A stretch of DNA of 14,388 nucleotides. Source: Cytophagales bacterium (GTDB lineage: Bacteria; Bacteroidota; Bacteroidia; Cytophagales; 172606-1). The stretch spans positions 1 to 14,388 of the forward strand of contig JALOMD010000012.1 of assembly GCA_025455595.1 (NCBI GenBank), in the 5' to 3' direction. The translations under genes and the position numbers were made by a program. The notes beneath the pieces are model-generated. The model was not told the origin of the DNA, ran no database searches, and saw only the letters and a list, made by a program, of their open reading frames with translations. This document shows positions 14,324 to 14,388 of this stretch, piece by piece. Position 1 is the first letter of the stretch. Every line of letters begins with the position of its first letter.

Positions 14324-14388
14324 ATGGTTTTTGTCACAGGGGCCAACGGCTTGCTCGGCAGTTATATCGTTCGGGAGTTTTTGCAGGA
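14324..14388 (+). CDS. NAD-dependent epimerase/dehydratase, N-terminal fragment
   Basis: Only 21 complete codons are inside the window. They read MVFVTGANGLLGSYIVREFL, the first strand, turn and helix of an extended short-chain dehydrogenase Rossmann fold, with the NAD-binding glycine motif TGANGLLG at residues 5-12. Members commonly interconvert nucleotide sugars (epimerases, 4,6-dehydratases, reductases), which fits the polysaccharide locus, but the fragment is too short to choose a substrate. The ATG at 14324 begins directly with the first beta strand. Confidence 0.8.
   Translation, partial: MVFVTGANGLLGSYIVREFLQ

Overview
The window looks like a Bacteroidota chromosome, probably of the Cytophagales type, although the genus cannot be named from this stretch. 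The evidence is two SusC-type outer-membrane receptors, one with its SusD lipoprotein partner, promoter-like TAnnTTTG boxes in place of a classical -10, and start regions without strong Shine-Dalgarno sequences. Coding regions are fairly GC-rich and spacers are AT-richer.

Left part (1-7444, all minus strand). A SusC-like receptor gene (susC-A) runs off the left edge and only its first 216 codons are present. A complete susC-B/susD pair follows upstream (5786-2724 and 2703-1354, 20 nt apart) and should import an unidentified oligomer or glycan across the outer membrane. The two susC genes share an almost identical 5' end: promoter block, leader, signal peptide and start of the first domain. 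Then comes hflX (7444-6152), a ribosome-associated GTPase with a hairpin terminator behind it.

Right part (7661-14388, all plus strand) is an exopolysaccharide/capsule locus. In order it holds a GT4-type glycosyltransferase, an RmlC-type dTDP-sugar 3,5-epimerase, a Wza-type outer-membrane export lipoprotein, a Wzc-type co-polymerase/tyrosine kinase with a Tyr-Gly tail, a PHP-type tyrosine phosphatase that overlaps the kinase by 4 nt, and the first codons of an NAD-dependent sugar epimerase/dehydratase. Together they suggest nucleotide-sugar supply, glycan assembly, regulated chain export, and dephosphorylation of the kinase by its neighbour.

The most unusual feature is between the genes. Nine copies of a 27-nt palindrome (arms of the type CGTTTTGGGC and GCCCAAAACG around an A/T-rich 7-nt centre), plus two degenerate ones, occupy every gene-to-gene spacer longer than about 100 nt that lies behind a stop codon. 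None occurs inside a gene or in the divergent hflX/glycosyltransferase spacer. Three copies sit together between the exporter and the kinase. Two copies are extended into a longer module reaching the start codon of the next gene. This resembles a REP-type dispersed palindrome family and I do not recognise it as a named one.
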